Shown: positions 1 through 6,355 of the stretch, piece after piece
How positions within the stretch are numbered: position 1 is the stretch's first letter
How the letters are laid out: the number at the start of each line of letters is the position of its first letter
Origin: an uncultured Solirubrobacterales bacterium
GTDB taxonomy: Bacteria > Actinomycetota > Thermoleophilia > Solirubrobacterales > 70-9
Assembly (NCBI GenBank): GCA_937910825.1
Contig: CALEMO010000108.1
Coordinates: 1-7,410, forward strand
Length of the DNA stretch: 7,410 bases
Direction of reading: 5' to 3'
Position numbers and translations under genes: made by a program
Notes under the pieces: model-generated
What the model was told of the DNA's origin: nothing
The model's input: the letters and a program-made list of their open reading frames with translations, nothing else
Database searches by the model: none

Positions 1-444
1 GTGGCGATCACGCTGGTGCCGCTGCTGATCGGCATGCTTGTGCGCAGGCGCAAGGAAGCCTGGACACTGCTTCGCAAGCCGGCCCTCGATCGGGCGGCAA
101 TGGTGGTTTTCGTTCTGGTCGTCGTCGCCGCGGTCGCGTCCGAATGGGAGATGATCACGGACAACTTCGCCAAAGTCGCGATCGCCACCCTGGTCCTGAA
201 CCTGCTGGCGATGAGCATCAGTTTCACCGCCGCGAGGGCCGTAAAACTGGGCGACAGAGCGGCAACCGCAATCGCCCTGGAACTCGGAATTCACAACGCG
301 ACGGTGGCGATCACGGTCGGAGGCCTGCTGGGCAACGACGCCTTCATGATCCCCGCCGGCGTCTACAGCCTCTTCATGTTCATCAACGGCGCCCTGTTCG
401 CGTACTACATGGGCCGAAGAAACCGCCAGGCCGTCCCTGCCTAA
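1..444 (+). CDS. BASS-family (bile acid:sodium symporter-like) transporter, C-terminal part, 5' truncated
   Basis: This is the C-terminal half of a secondary transporter of the inner membrane. The 147 visible residues hold about five hydrophobic segments (roughly 1-14, 33-48, 55-77, 96-111 and 117-137) and end in a basic cytoplasmic tail. The motif ELGIHN at residues 94-99 matches the E-x-x-x-Q-N signature that helps form a sodium site in BASS proteins, with His in place of the usual Gln. Family members are about 300 residues long, so roughly half the gene lies upstream of the window, and the GTG at position 1 is probably an internal codon. The stop TAA (442-444) overlaps the ruvB stop by 4 bp in a convergent arrangement. 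The substrate cannot be told: the family carries bile acids, pantoate, pyruvate, other organic anions and more. Confidence 0.78.
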   Translation: MAITLVPLLIGMLVRRRKEAWTLLRKPALDRAAMVVFVLVVVAAVASEWEMITDNFAKVAIATLVLNLLAMSISFTAARAVKLGDRAATAIALELGIHNATVAITVGGLLGNDAFMIPAGVYSLFMFINGALFAYYMGRRNRQAVPA

Positions 445-1526
445 AAGAGCTGGCTATTGCCGCTAGGTACCGGTAGCCCCAGATGTTTGAAAGCGGCGGG
501 GGTCAGGACTCGGCCCCTTGGTGTTCTCTTCAGCATTCCCTGCTGGAGCAGGTAGGGCTCGAGCACTTCTTCGATCGTATCCTGCTCTTCTCCGATCGCC
601 ACCGCGATGGTCGAGAGCCCGACCGGCCCGCCGCTGAACTTGACTGCGATCAGCTCCAGCAGGGCTCGATCCGAGCGGTCGAATCCGGCTTTGTCTACCT
701 CGAGCATCTCCAGCGCCTTGTCGGCGATGTTGACATCCACCACGCCCTGCCCTTTGACTTCGGCGAAGTCCCTAACGCGCTTCAGCAGGCGGTTGGCGAC
801 CCGTGGCGTGCCGCGCGAACGCTCGGCGATCGCGAACGCACCGGCGTCGTCTATCTCGACTTCAAGTATCCGGGCGGATCGCAGCACGATCTTCGCCAAG
901 TCGTCGGCCGTGTAGTACTCGAGGCGGTGTGAAACCCCGAAGCGGTCCCTGAGCGGAGTTGTCAGCAGTCCGCTGCGGGTGGTCGCTCCGATAAGCGTGA
1001 ATGGCGGCAGCGGCAGGGTGACTGTCTGCGCTCCGGCGCCCTGACCGAGGACGACCGGCAGTTCACCGTCTTCCATCGCCGGGTAGAGCGTCTCCTCCAC
1101 CGCGCGTCCAAGCCGGTGGATCTCGTCGATGAAGAAGACACTGCCGGGCTCGAGCGAAGTGAGGAATGCGGCGACATCGCCCTTGCGCTCGAGCGCGGGA
1201 CCGGCCGTCTGCACAAGGCCCACCCCCATCTCGCATGCGACGATGTTGGCCAGCGACGTCTTGCCGAGCCCGGGCGGTCCGGCCAGCAGTACGTGGTCGA
1301 GCGGCTCTTTGCGGCGCTTCGCCGCTTCTATGAAAAGGGCAAGCTGATCGGTGACCTGTTTCTGGTTCACGAAATCAGCCAGGCTGGGTGGCCTCAGCGA
1401 GCGATCCAGCTCCTGATCGGGCAGGTCGGCCCGGGCATCGTGCACTCTGGGTTCCGCACCTTCCGGCAGGTCACCTTCGAGACCGAGATTGATCCGGCTA
1501 CCGCCGATGTCGGGCAGGTCGGCCAC
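441..1526 (-). CDS. ruvB: Holliday junction branch migration DNA helicase RuvB
   Basis: RuvB is the hexameric AAA+ motor that drives branch migration of Holliday junctions, loaded onto DNA by RuvA. The 361-residue protein has Walker A GPPGLGKT (83-90), Walker B with DEIH (134-137), sensor 1 GATTRSG (180-186), the arginine-finger segment RDRFG (193-197), sensor 2 [10 protein letters not shown] (239-248) and a C-terminal winged-helix domain with GGPVGL and a late RTPRGR motif. The start drawn is GTG at 1526, two bases after the ruvA stop. A purine-rich GGAAAAGG lies about 12 nt upstream, which is a little far. This start gives an acidic N-terminal extension of about 20 residues beyond the usual length. 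An in-frame GTG at 1445 (residue 28), preceded by GGAA, would give 334 residues and is a reasonable alternative. It is the last gene of the ruvCAB run. Confidence 0.97.
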   Translation of the reverse strand: MADLPDIGGSRINLGLEGDLPEGAEPRVHDARADLPDQELDRSLRPPSLADFVNQKQVTDQLALFIEAAKRRKEPLDHVLLAGPPGLGKTSLANIVACEMGVGLVQTAGPALERKGDVAAFLTSLEPGSVFFIDEIHRLGRAVEETLYPAMEDGELPVVLGQGAGAQTVTLPLPPFTLIGATTRSGLLTTPLRDRFGVSHRLEYYTADDLAKIVLRSARILEVEIDDAGAFAIAERSRGTPRVANRLLKRVRDFAEVKGQGVVDVNIADKALEMLEVDKAGFDRSDRALLELIAVKFSGGPVGLSTIAVAIGEEQDTIEEVLEPYLLQQGMLKRTPRGRVLTPAAFKHLGLPVPSGNSQLF

Positions 1527-1528
1527 TT

Positions 1529-2131
1529 CTAGGCGCTGCCTTTTCCGCTGGCTGCCCGCTTGAGCGCAGCACCGATCAGCGCCTGTGCGTCGCTTTCCGG
1601 CTCAAGGCCGTCCAGCAGATGCTCGGCTTCCAACGGTTCGTATCCGAGATTGATCAGGCCATCCCTGGCCAGGGTGCGCGCCGAGCCGGACTCTGGGTCG
1701 GGCAGTTCGTCACCGCCAGCTTCGATTTCGACGCTGACCCGGTCCTTGAGCTCGAGGATGATGCGCTCGGCGGTGCGCTTGCCGATGCCTGGGACGGCCT
1801 GAAACCGCTTCGCATCGCCCGCTACGATCGCGCGCACCAGTTCCCGGTGTGGGCCACCGCTGAGGGCGGATACGGCCACCTTGGGTCCGATGCCGCTGAC
1901 CCCGATCAGCTGGACGAAAAGGTCGCGCTCTTCTTCCGATGCGAAGCCATAGAGCGAAAGTGAATCGTCGCGCGCGATCGTCTCGGCGTGGAGGAAGGTC
2001 TCCTGACCCGCCGCTGGCACGCTTCGCAATGTCTCCGAGCTGACGGTCAGGCGGTAGCCGACACCGGCCGCCTCGATGACTACGTGATCGGCACGGCGAA
2101 CGATGACTTCGCCGCGGACAGTGGCAATCAA
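1529..2131 (-). CDS. ruvA: Holliday junction branch migration protein RuvA
   Basis: RuvA is the DNA-binding subunit that forms a tetramer on the four-way junction and recruits RuvB. Translated from TTG at 2131 the protein is 200 residues, close to the E. coli length of 203, and opens with the family-typical (M)IATVRGEV. It has an N-terminal OB-fold (about 1-64), two helix-hairpin-helix motifs (GVSGIGPK around 77-84 and [10 protein letters not shown] around 112-121), an acidic linker, and a C-terminal RuvB-binding domain (about 150-195). The open frame continues upstream to 2383, but that part is a shadow of ruvC. The TTG start overlaps the ruvC stop as TTGA and has an AGGTGG Shine-Dalgarno at 2141-2136, so the start is well supported. 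The overlap points to translational coupling with ruvC. Confidence 0.96.
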   Translation of the reverse strand: MIATVRGEVIVRRADHVVIEAAGVGYRLTVSSETLRSVPAAGQETFLHAETIARDDSLSLYGFASEEERDLFVQLIGVSGIGPKVAVSALSGGPHRELVRAIVAGDAKRFQAVPGIGKRTAERIILELKDRVSVEIEAGGDELPDPESGSARTLARDGLINLGYEPLEAEHLLDGLEPESDAQALIGAALKRAASGKGSA

Positions 2132-2679
2132 CTCGCCACCTGAATCGAACCGGACTCTTTGGCCCTGGCGATGGCCAGATCCCTCGCGGCCCCGACTGCG
2201 TCGAGCCTTCCGGCGTTGCCTCCGTGGCAGATCGCCACCGCGAGGGCGTCGGCAGCATGATCCGGCCGGGGAACTTCGGAAAGCCCGAGCAGTGTGGCGA
2301 CCATCTTCTGGACCTGTCGTTTCTGCGCATTGCCGGAACCGCAGACTGCCGACTTGATCGCCTGAGGCGTATACGCGAAGCACTCGACCGACTGCTGGGC
2401 GGCTGCCAGCAGGCAGACCCCGGACGCCTGGCCGACCCTCATCGCCGAGCCGACGTTCTTGCCGAAGTAGAGGTCCTCAATCGCCAGGGCCGACGGCTGA
2501 TGCCATTGCAGCAACTCGACGAGAGATCTGTGGATATGGCTCAGTCGCTTTTCCACAGCGGTATCCGAGCTGGTTTCGATCACTCCCCCGTCGAGCGCAA
2601 CCATATGGCCACCCTCGATCCTTATGACGCCGAAGCCCAGGTTGGCCGTCCCGGGATCTATGCCCATCACGACTCTCAT
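2128..2679 (-). CDS. ruvC: Crossover junction endodeoxyribonuclease RuvC
   Basis: RuvC is the dimeric, metal-dependent nuclease that resolves Holliday junctions by paired symmetric nicks. The 183-residue protein has the RNase-H-like fold signature. The first acidic residue is D8 in GIDPG, the second E68 in AIEDLYF, and the C-terminal pair sits in PDHAADALAVAICH. By alignment in my head the third and fourth metal ligands are H141 and D144. This matches the Asp-Glu-His-Asp set known from Thermus RuvC rather than the all-acidic E. coli set, although D140 is adjacent. The ATG at 2679 places D8 where the family expects it but lacks a clear Shine-Dalgarno. ATG at 2667 (residue 5) is preceded by GAGAG and is less likely. 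The gene follows yebC after 61 bp and overlaps ruvA by 4 bp. Confidence 0.96.
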   Translation of the reverse strand: MRVVMGIDPGTANLGFGVIRIEGGHMVALDGGVIETSSDTAVEKRLSHIHRSLVELLQWHQPSALAIEDLYFGKNVGSAMRVGQASGVCLLAAAQQSVECFAYTPQAIKSAVCGSGNAQKRQVQKMVATLLGLSEVPRPDHAADALAVAICHGGNAGRLDAVGAARDLAIARAKESGSIQVAS

Positions 2680-2740
2680 ATGGAAACCATTCTGTATCCG
2701 GCGTCGGATGCCTTCCGCGCTGCGGCCCTGCGAAAGGGTT

Positions 2741-3490
2741 CTAGCCGACTATTCGCTCGAGAACTTCGTCAGGAATCTCGAAGTTAGCGTAGACCTCGTT
2801 CACGTCATCCTGTTCCTCGATCGCCTCCAGCAGCTTCAGCAGGGTCCCTGCTTCGGATTCGGCCACATCCACCGTGTTGCTGGGCTCGGTGACCAATCCG
2901 ATCGAGTCGATCGTGATTCCTTCGGCAGCGATCGCCTCTTTGACCGCGGTCAGGTCGGTCGGCTCGGCAAGCACCCGAAGTTTGCCGTCTTCCTCGACCA
3001 CGTCGCTTGCGCCGGCGTCGATCGCGATGATCAGGTCATCCTCTCCGTAGCTCTCAGCGTCAACGACCACCACGCCCCGGGTTTCAAACATCCATGCGAC
3101 CGATCCAGGCTCGCCCAGATTCCCCCCATGCCGGCTGAAGGCATGACGTACTTCCGCGGTGGTGCGGTTGCGGTTGTCGGTCAGGGCCTCAACCAGAATC
3201 GCCGCACCACCCGGACCATAACCTTCGAACTGGATCCGCTCGACCGCGACGGCGTCCGATCCTTCGCCGGTTCCGCGATCGATCGCCTTCTCGATATTGC
3301 CTTTCGGCATCGAAGCGTCGCGCGCCTTCTGCACCGCGGTCGCCAAAGAAGGGTTCGAATCAGAGTCACCACCACCCTCCCTGGCGGCGACTGTGATCGC
3401 CTTGGCAAGTTTGGTGAAAAGCTGGCCGCGCTTTGCGTCGGCGGCACCTTTCTTGTGCTTTATCGAAGACCACTTCGAGTGACCAGACAT
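2741..3490 (-). CDS. yebC: YebC/PmpR/TACO1-family protein (translation factor, formerly annotated as transcriptional regulator)
   Basis: This 249-residue cytoplasmic protein has the full YebC signature: MSGHSKWSSIKHKK at the N-terminus, DAKRGQLFTKL (19-29), MPKGNIEKAI (61-70), FEGYGPGGAAI (88-98), the central NRNRT region (106-110), and a C-terminal QDDVNEVYANF segment (227-237). Bacterial members were long called transcription regulators. More recent work on the YebC/TACO1 family ties them to ribosomes and relief of stalling at proline stretches. The open frame extends 10 codons further upstream, but the universally conserved MSGHSKW start at 3490 is the right one. No Shine-Dalgarno precedes it; instead a promoter -10 box ends 7 nt before the ATG, which suggests a leaderless mRNA. 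It heads the yebC-ruvCAB run. Confidence 0.96.
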   Translation of the reverse strand: MSGHSKWSSIKHKKGAADAKRGQLFTKLAKAITVAAREGGGDSDSNPSLATAVQKARDASMPKGNIEKAIDRGTGEGSDAVAVERIQFEGYGPGGAAILVEALTDNRNRTTAEVRHAFSRHGGNLGEPGSVAWMFETRGVVVVDAESYGEDDLIIAIDAGASDVVEEDGKLRVLAEPTDLTAVKEAIAAEGITIDSIGLVTEPSNTVDVAESEAGTLLKLLEAIEEQDDVNEVYANFEIPDEVLERIVG

Positions 3491-3495
3491 AATAT
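3490..3495 (+). promoter_or_regulatory. Candidate -10 box for the divergent membrane-protein gene
   Basis: TAATAT on the plus strand fits TANNNT and would give a transcript beginning near 3502, leaving a leader of about 12 nt that contains a GGTGGGG ribosome-binding site just before the ATG at 3514. It lies within a few bases of the opposite-strand yebC -10 box. No convincing -35 is seen, so confidence is low. Confidence 0.3.
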
Positions 3496-3497
3496 TG

Positions 3498-3525
3498 ATT
3501 CTATGGTGGGGCCATGACAACGCAA
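3498..3525 (-). promoter_or_regulatory. Predicted leaderless promoter of yebC
   Basis: On the minus strand TAGAAT (3503-3498) fits the actinobacterial -10 pattern TANNNT. It ends 7 nt before the yebC ATG (3490), so transcription would start at or within a base of the start codon. A weak -35 candidate, TTGCGT (3525-3520), lies 16 nt upstream. No ribosome-binding site is present between the -10 and the ATG, in keeping with leaderless initiation. This is sequence reading only. Confidence 0.5.
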
Positions 3526-3948
3526 ACCGAGCACAAGAAGCCCCGCGCTTTCCTGGCGGGGATCGTCGCTTTCGGCATGCTCATCGCGGCGCTTTCGATG
3601 TGGACTCTGGTGCCGCTGCTCTGGCTCTGGATCGGCTCGCAGCTAGCGGCGTCCCAGTTTCCGAGCATGGGTCCCTACGCCGTGGTCCTGCTCGGCGTGA
3701 TCGGCTCGATCCTGATTGTCGGCTGGCTGATCGGCCACATGAATGACCTCTACCTGACTTTGACCGGAAGCCGGACGGTTGCCCCGATAAGACTCGGCTG
3801 GATGAAGAGCCTGCGCGATCCAGCCAAGTCGAACGAGCCACCGACCGTGATGGAAACGGTGATCATCGGTTCAGTCCTGCTGGCGGCGCTCTGCCTGCTC
3901 GCCTGGTTCTTCACCCTCGCCGGCTCGCCGATTACCCGCGGCGGCTGA
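3514..3948 (+). CDS. Hypothetical membrane protein with three predicted transmembrane segments
   Basis: I do not recognise this family. The 144-residue protein has a short polar, basic N-terminus, a long hydrophobic stretch at about 13-41, a second at 54-75, a polar cytoplasmic-looking loop (about 76-112, with SRTVAPIRLGW), a third hydrophobic segment at 113-136, and a short tail. No catalytic or binding motif is visible. It starts at ATG 3514 with GGTGGGG (3505-3511) very close upstream. The gene is oriented against all its neighbours: its start is 23 bp from that of yebC, divergently, and its last 78 nt overlap the 3' end of pdxT in antisense. The overlapped part includes most of the third hydrophobic segment, which looks like genuine membrane sequence. 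It interrupts the usual pdxT-yebC adjacency. A real gene is likely given its coherent hydrophobic pattern and ribosome-binding site. Confidence 0.75.
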   Translation: MTTQTEHKKPRAFLAGIVAFGMLIAALSMWTLVPLLWLWIGSQLAASQFPSMGPYAVVLLGVIGSILIVGWLIGHMNDLYLTLTGSRTVAPIRLGWMKSLRDPAKSNEPPTVMETVIIGSVLLAALCLLAWFFTLAGSPITRGG

Positions 3949-4509
3949 AGCCGAACCCGCGAACCACCGATGGATGCGGTCGTCCGCGGTCAGCTCGGGG
4001 TGGAAAGAAACCACCGTCACCGGACCCTGCCTCGCAGCGACCGGATGGCCACGGAGTTCTGCCAACACCTCGACACCGGGGCCAACGGTTTCTACCCAAG
4101 GTGCGCGGATGAAGACCCCATGCACAGGCCCGCCGTCTATGCCTTCAACCTCGACTTCGTCTTCAAAGCTGGCGAGCTGGCGTCCGAAAGCATTTCTCCT
4201 GGTGGTGATGTCGATCAGACCGAGGTGGTCGCGGTCGGCGACGATCATTCCGGCGCAGGTCCCGAGTACCGGCTTGCCCTCGCGGTGATGCTCCCGTATG
4301 CCCTCTTCGAGCCCCGCAGCTTCAATCCCCATGGTGATCGTCGTGCTTTCGCCGCCGGGCAGAATCAGGCCGTCGAGCCCGACCAGATCATCGGGGGTGC
4401 GCACTTCCACCGCGGCAGCCCCGGCCGAGTTGAGGTGCGCCAGATGCGTGGCGAAACCACCCTGTACCGCGAGTACGCCGATCTTCGGCCTCACGGCTGC
4501 GCTGCCCAC
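3871..4509 (-). CDS. pdxT: Pyridoxal 5'-phosphate synthase glutaminase subunit PdxT
   Basis: PdxT is the glutamine amidotransferase that hydrolyses glutamine and channels ammonia to PdxS for vitamin B6 synthesis. The class-I triad is present: C85 in GTCAGM, with H170 and E172 in SFHPELT. Other family motifs are GVLAVQG (11-17), LPGGEST (50-56) and RRNAFGRQ (104-111). The conserved fold ends near RIHRWF (178-183), yet the frame runs on for about 29 more residues rich in Ala, Glu, Arg and Gln, giving 212 residues against the usual 190-200. That tail is largely encoded opposite the third membrane segment of the neighbouring gene and looks like an acquired extension. The start is GTG at 4509, 14 bp after pdxS; GTG at 4494 (residue 6) is an alternative, and neither has a good Shine-Dalgarno. 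It is probably co-transcribed with pdxS. Confidence 0.95.
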   Translation of the reverse strand: MGSAAVRPKIGVLAVQGGFATHLAHLNSAGAAAVEVRTPDDLVGLDGLILPGGESTTITMGIEAAGLEEGIREHHREGKPVLGTCAGMIVADRDHLGLIDITTRRNAFGRQLASFEDEVEVEGIDGGPVHGVFIRAPWVETVGPGVEVLAELRGHPVAARQGPVTVVSFHPELTADDRIHRWFAGSASAAAGNRRAGEGEEPGEQAERRQQD

Positions 4510-4523
4510 TGCAGTCGTTCGAA

Positions 4524-5408
4524 CTACCAGCCGCGGCCGGCGAGGCGGGACTCTTCGCCGAGGGTCGACATTTCGATCCCGGGCATCGCTTCACCCAGGT
4601 CTTCGGAGGCGGCAGCAATACGCTCGGGGTCGTTGAAATGAGTCGTCGCTTCAACGATCGCTTTGGCGCGGCGTGCCGGGTCGTCACTCTTGAAAATGCC
4701 GGATCCGACGAAATTTCCTTCAGCACCGAGCTGCATCATCAGCGCTGCATCTGCGGGGGTCGCGATTCCCCCGGCACAGAACAACGGGACCGGCAGCCAG
4801 CCCCTGGTGGCGACGTCGCGCACAAGTTCCAGCGGAGCGCCCAGTTCTTTTGCGGCGGTCGGAAGCTCGGTTGAGCTGAGTGTGCCCAGGTGACGAATTC
4901 CCTTGGTGATCTCACGCATGTGGCGAACCGCCTCGACGATATTTCCGGTGCCGGCTTCTCCCTTTGAGCGAATCATCGCAGCGCCTTCGCCGAGCCGGCG
5001 CAACGCTTCACCAAGATTGGTGGCGCCGCAGACGAAAGGCGCCTTGAACTCGAACTTGTCGATGTGGTTGCTCTCGTCAGCGGGAGTCAGGACCTCGGAC
5101 TCATCAATGAAGTCGATGTTCAGCGATTCAAGGACCTGCGCTTCAGCAAAGTGTCCGATCCTTACTTTCGCCATGACCGGAATCGAGACAGACGCCTGGA
5201 TCTCCTTGATCATCCGCGGGCTCGACATACGGGCAACTCCGCCGTCGCGCCTGATATCTGAAGGCACCCGTTCCAGGGCCATTACGGCGCAAGCACCGGA
5301 ATCCTCCGCGATCTTCGCCTCATCGGCGTTGACCACGTCCATAATCACACCGCCCTTGAGCATTTCTGCCAGGCCGGTCTTAACTCGGAATGTTGCTTCT
5401 TCAGCCAT
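4524..5408 (-). CDS. pdxS: Pyridoxal 5'-phosphate synthase lyase subunit PdxS
   Basis: PdxS builds pyridoxal 5'-phosphate from ribose 5-phosphate, glyceraldehyde 3-phosphate and the ammonia made by PdxT, as a (beta/alpha)8 barrel arranged in dodecamers. From ATG at 5408 the protein is 294 residues, the same as Bacillus subtilis PdxS, and the key residues fall on the same numbers: D24 in IMDVVN, K81 in VMAKVRIGH (ribose phosphate imine), E105, and K149 in RSKGEAGTG (second lysine). The phosphate-binding FCAGGIATP (210-218) and FVGSGIF (233-239) loops are intact. A TTG three codons further upstream (5417) is in frame but overlaps the promoter -10 box and is not needed. A TATATT box ends 7 nt before the ATG, suggesting leaderless initiation, although GGGGTGG directly abuts the ATG. 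Confidence 0.97.
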   Translation of the reverse strand: MAEEATFRVKTGLAEMLKGGVIMDVVNADEAKIAEDSGACAVMALERVPSDIRRDGGVARMSSPRMIKEIQASVSIPVMAKVRIGHFAEAQVLESLNIDFIDESEVLTPADESNHIDKFEFKAPFVCGATNLGEALRRLGEGAAMIRSKGEAGTGNIVEAVRHMREITKGIRHLGTLSSTELPTAAKELGAPLELVRDVATRGWLPVPLFCAGGIATPADAALMMQLGAEGNFVGSGIFKSDDPARRAKAIVEATTHFNDPERIAAASEDLGEAMPGIEMSTLGEESRLAGRGW

Positions 5409-5415
5409 CCACCCC

Positions 5416-5421
5416 AATATA
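5416..5421 (-). promoter_or_regulatory. Predicted leaderless promoter -10 box of pdxS
   Basis: TATATT on the minus strand is a strong TANNNT -10 box. It ends 7 nt before the pdxS ATG (5408), the same spacing as at yebC, so the mRNA should begin at or next to the start codon. There is no recognisable -35; the GC-rich inverted repeat at 5441-5454 lies near where one would be sought. Confidence 0.55.
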
Positions 5422-5440
5422 AAGACTCGGAGCGTTTAGC

Positions 5441-5454
5441 GGCCCGATTGGGCC
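5441..5454. other. Short perfect inverted repeat between the rpiR-type gene and pdxS
   Basis: GGCCC and GGGCC arms of 5 bp flank a 4-nt loop. The element lies 5 bp after the stop codon of the RpiR-family gene and 19 bp upstream of the pdxS -10 box. As RNA it would make a small GC hairpin, but no U-run follows on the minus strand, so it is not a standard intrinsic terminator. It could equally be a protein-binding site at the pdxS promoter. In such GC-rich DNA, chance is also possible. Confidence 0.35.
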
Positions 5455-5459
5455 TTCGC

Positions 5460-6314
5460 TCACTTCAGCTTGTAGGCGCGGATGCGATCGCGGTGCGCAT
5501 CTTCGTCACGTGAATAGACACCGTGGGCCAGTCCGTGGACCAGTGCCATCAAGGCTGTGTTGGATCGCAGGAAAGACGGGCTGTTCGACGAGTAATAGAG
5601 GCTCATGTCGGCCTTCTTGACCGCGTCGGAAAGGGTTGCGTCGGCAATCGCCAGCGTACGGGCGCCGCGGTGCTCGGCGAGCTTCATTGCCCGGACCAGC
5701 AAGGCGTGAGAGCGTCCTGCCGAAAGTGTGATCAGCAGCGTATCTTCGTCGATCCGGCCTAGGCGCTGGAGCGACGGACCGGCGGTCGAAGTCACGATTT
5801 CGGCGCGGATGTCGAGCAGGCTCAGCGTATGGCGCAGGTAGCTGGCGAAGAATGCCATCTGATCGGTGCCGACCACGATGACCTGACTTGACTGCGAAAG
5901 CGCGGCGACCGCCTGGTCGATCTGGTCCTGGTCGAGCTTGCGCGCGGTCTCTTCGAGATTTGCGTGGTCCGTGCCCAGCGAGGCTTCGAACTCCGAGTGG
6001 TCAAAGGAAAAGAGCATGCGGCCACCGGTGCTTTCGGCTGCTCCGCCGACCGTGGCGCGGTACTCCTCGATTGCTGAACTCTGAAGCTCGGGGTAACCTT
6101 CGAAACCAAGAGCCTGTGAAAAGCGGACCACGGTTGATGAAGAAGTGCCCGCCCGGCGGGCGAGTTCTTCAGCGGTGAGAAAGGCTGCTTCGTCCAGGTG
6201 ATCGACGATGTAGCGTGCTACATCCTTTTGCGACCGCGAAAATTCGTCGATCCGATCCTCGATGTAAGTTGACAGGGTCTTGGTTTCGGCAGTCACTGTG
6301 CTCACGCCGACCAT
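5460..6314 (-). CDS. RpiR/MurR-family transcriptional regulator (HTH plus SIS domain)
   Basis: This 284-residue protein joins an N-terminal RpiR-type helix-turn-helix domain (about 15-90) to a sugar-isomerase-like SIS domain (about 115-260). The HTH core reads LTAEELARRAGTSSSTVVRF (46-65), followed by the typical QALGFEGYPEL. Family members usually sense sugar phosphates and control carbohydrate or amino-sugar genes. In the SIS domain the first phosphate-binding loop, normally G-x-G-x-S, reads GTDQM (149-153), lacking the second Gly and the Ser; the second loop keeps S-x-G-x-S (198-202). The ligand may therefore differ from a plain sugar phosphate. The ATG at 6314 has GAGGGG (6330-6325) about 10 nt upstream and AGGG closer in. 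It lies 51 bp upstream of pdxS on the same strand; control of pdxST is conceivable but not shown. Confidence 0.88.
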   Translation of the reverse strand: MVGVSTVTAETKTLSTYIEDRIDEFSRSQKDVARYIVDHLDEAAFLTAEELARRAGTSSSTVVRFSQALGFEGYPELQSSAIEEYRATVGGAAESTGGRMLFSFDHSEFEASLGTDHANLEETARKLDQDQIDQAVAALSQSSQVIVVGTDQMAFFASYLRHTLSLLDIRAEIVTSTAGPSLQRLGRIDEDTLLITLSAGRSHALLVRAMKLAEHRGARTLAIADATLSDAVKKADMSLYYSSNSPSFLRSNTALMALVHGLAHGVYSRDEDAHRDRIRAYKLK

Positions 6315-6355
6315 TTCGCCCTGACCCCTCGTTTCCCTTCTAAAGCGACTACACG

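Noticed and set aside
445..480. Search for a bidirectional terminator where the BASS gene and ruvB converge
   Set aside because: The stops overlap by 4 bp and no GC stem with flanking T/A runs is seen on either side.
1710..2330. A 206-residue minus-strand open frame across ruvA and ruvC
   Set aside because: Arg/Pro/Ser-rich translation typical of a frame-shifted shadow; it covers two certain genes in other frames.
2132..2383. Extension of ruvA to an upstream start giving 284 residues
   Set aside because: The extra N-terminus is arginine-rich out-of-frame ruvC sequence; the RuvA fold begins at the TTG at 2131, which has its own ribosome-binding site.
2696..2709. Small inverted repeat (ATCCG/CGGAT) in the yebC-ruvC gap, considered as a terminator
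   Set aside because: Only a 5-bp stem with no following U-run, between genes normally transcribed together; most likely chance.
2624..3517. A 297-residue plus-strand open frame opposite yebC
   Set aside because: It is the antisense shadow of a clear YebC gene in GC-rich DNA, and its translation has no coherent domain or hydrophobic pattern.
3970..4641. Plus-strand open frames opposite pdxT and the 3' end of pdxS
   Set aside because: Antisense to strongly conserved enzymes and without any recognisable motif.
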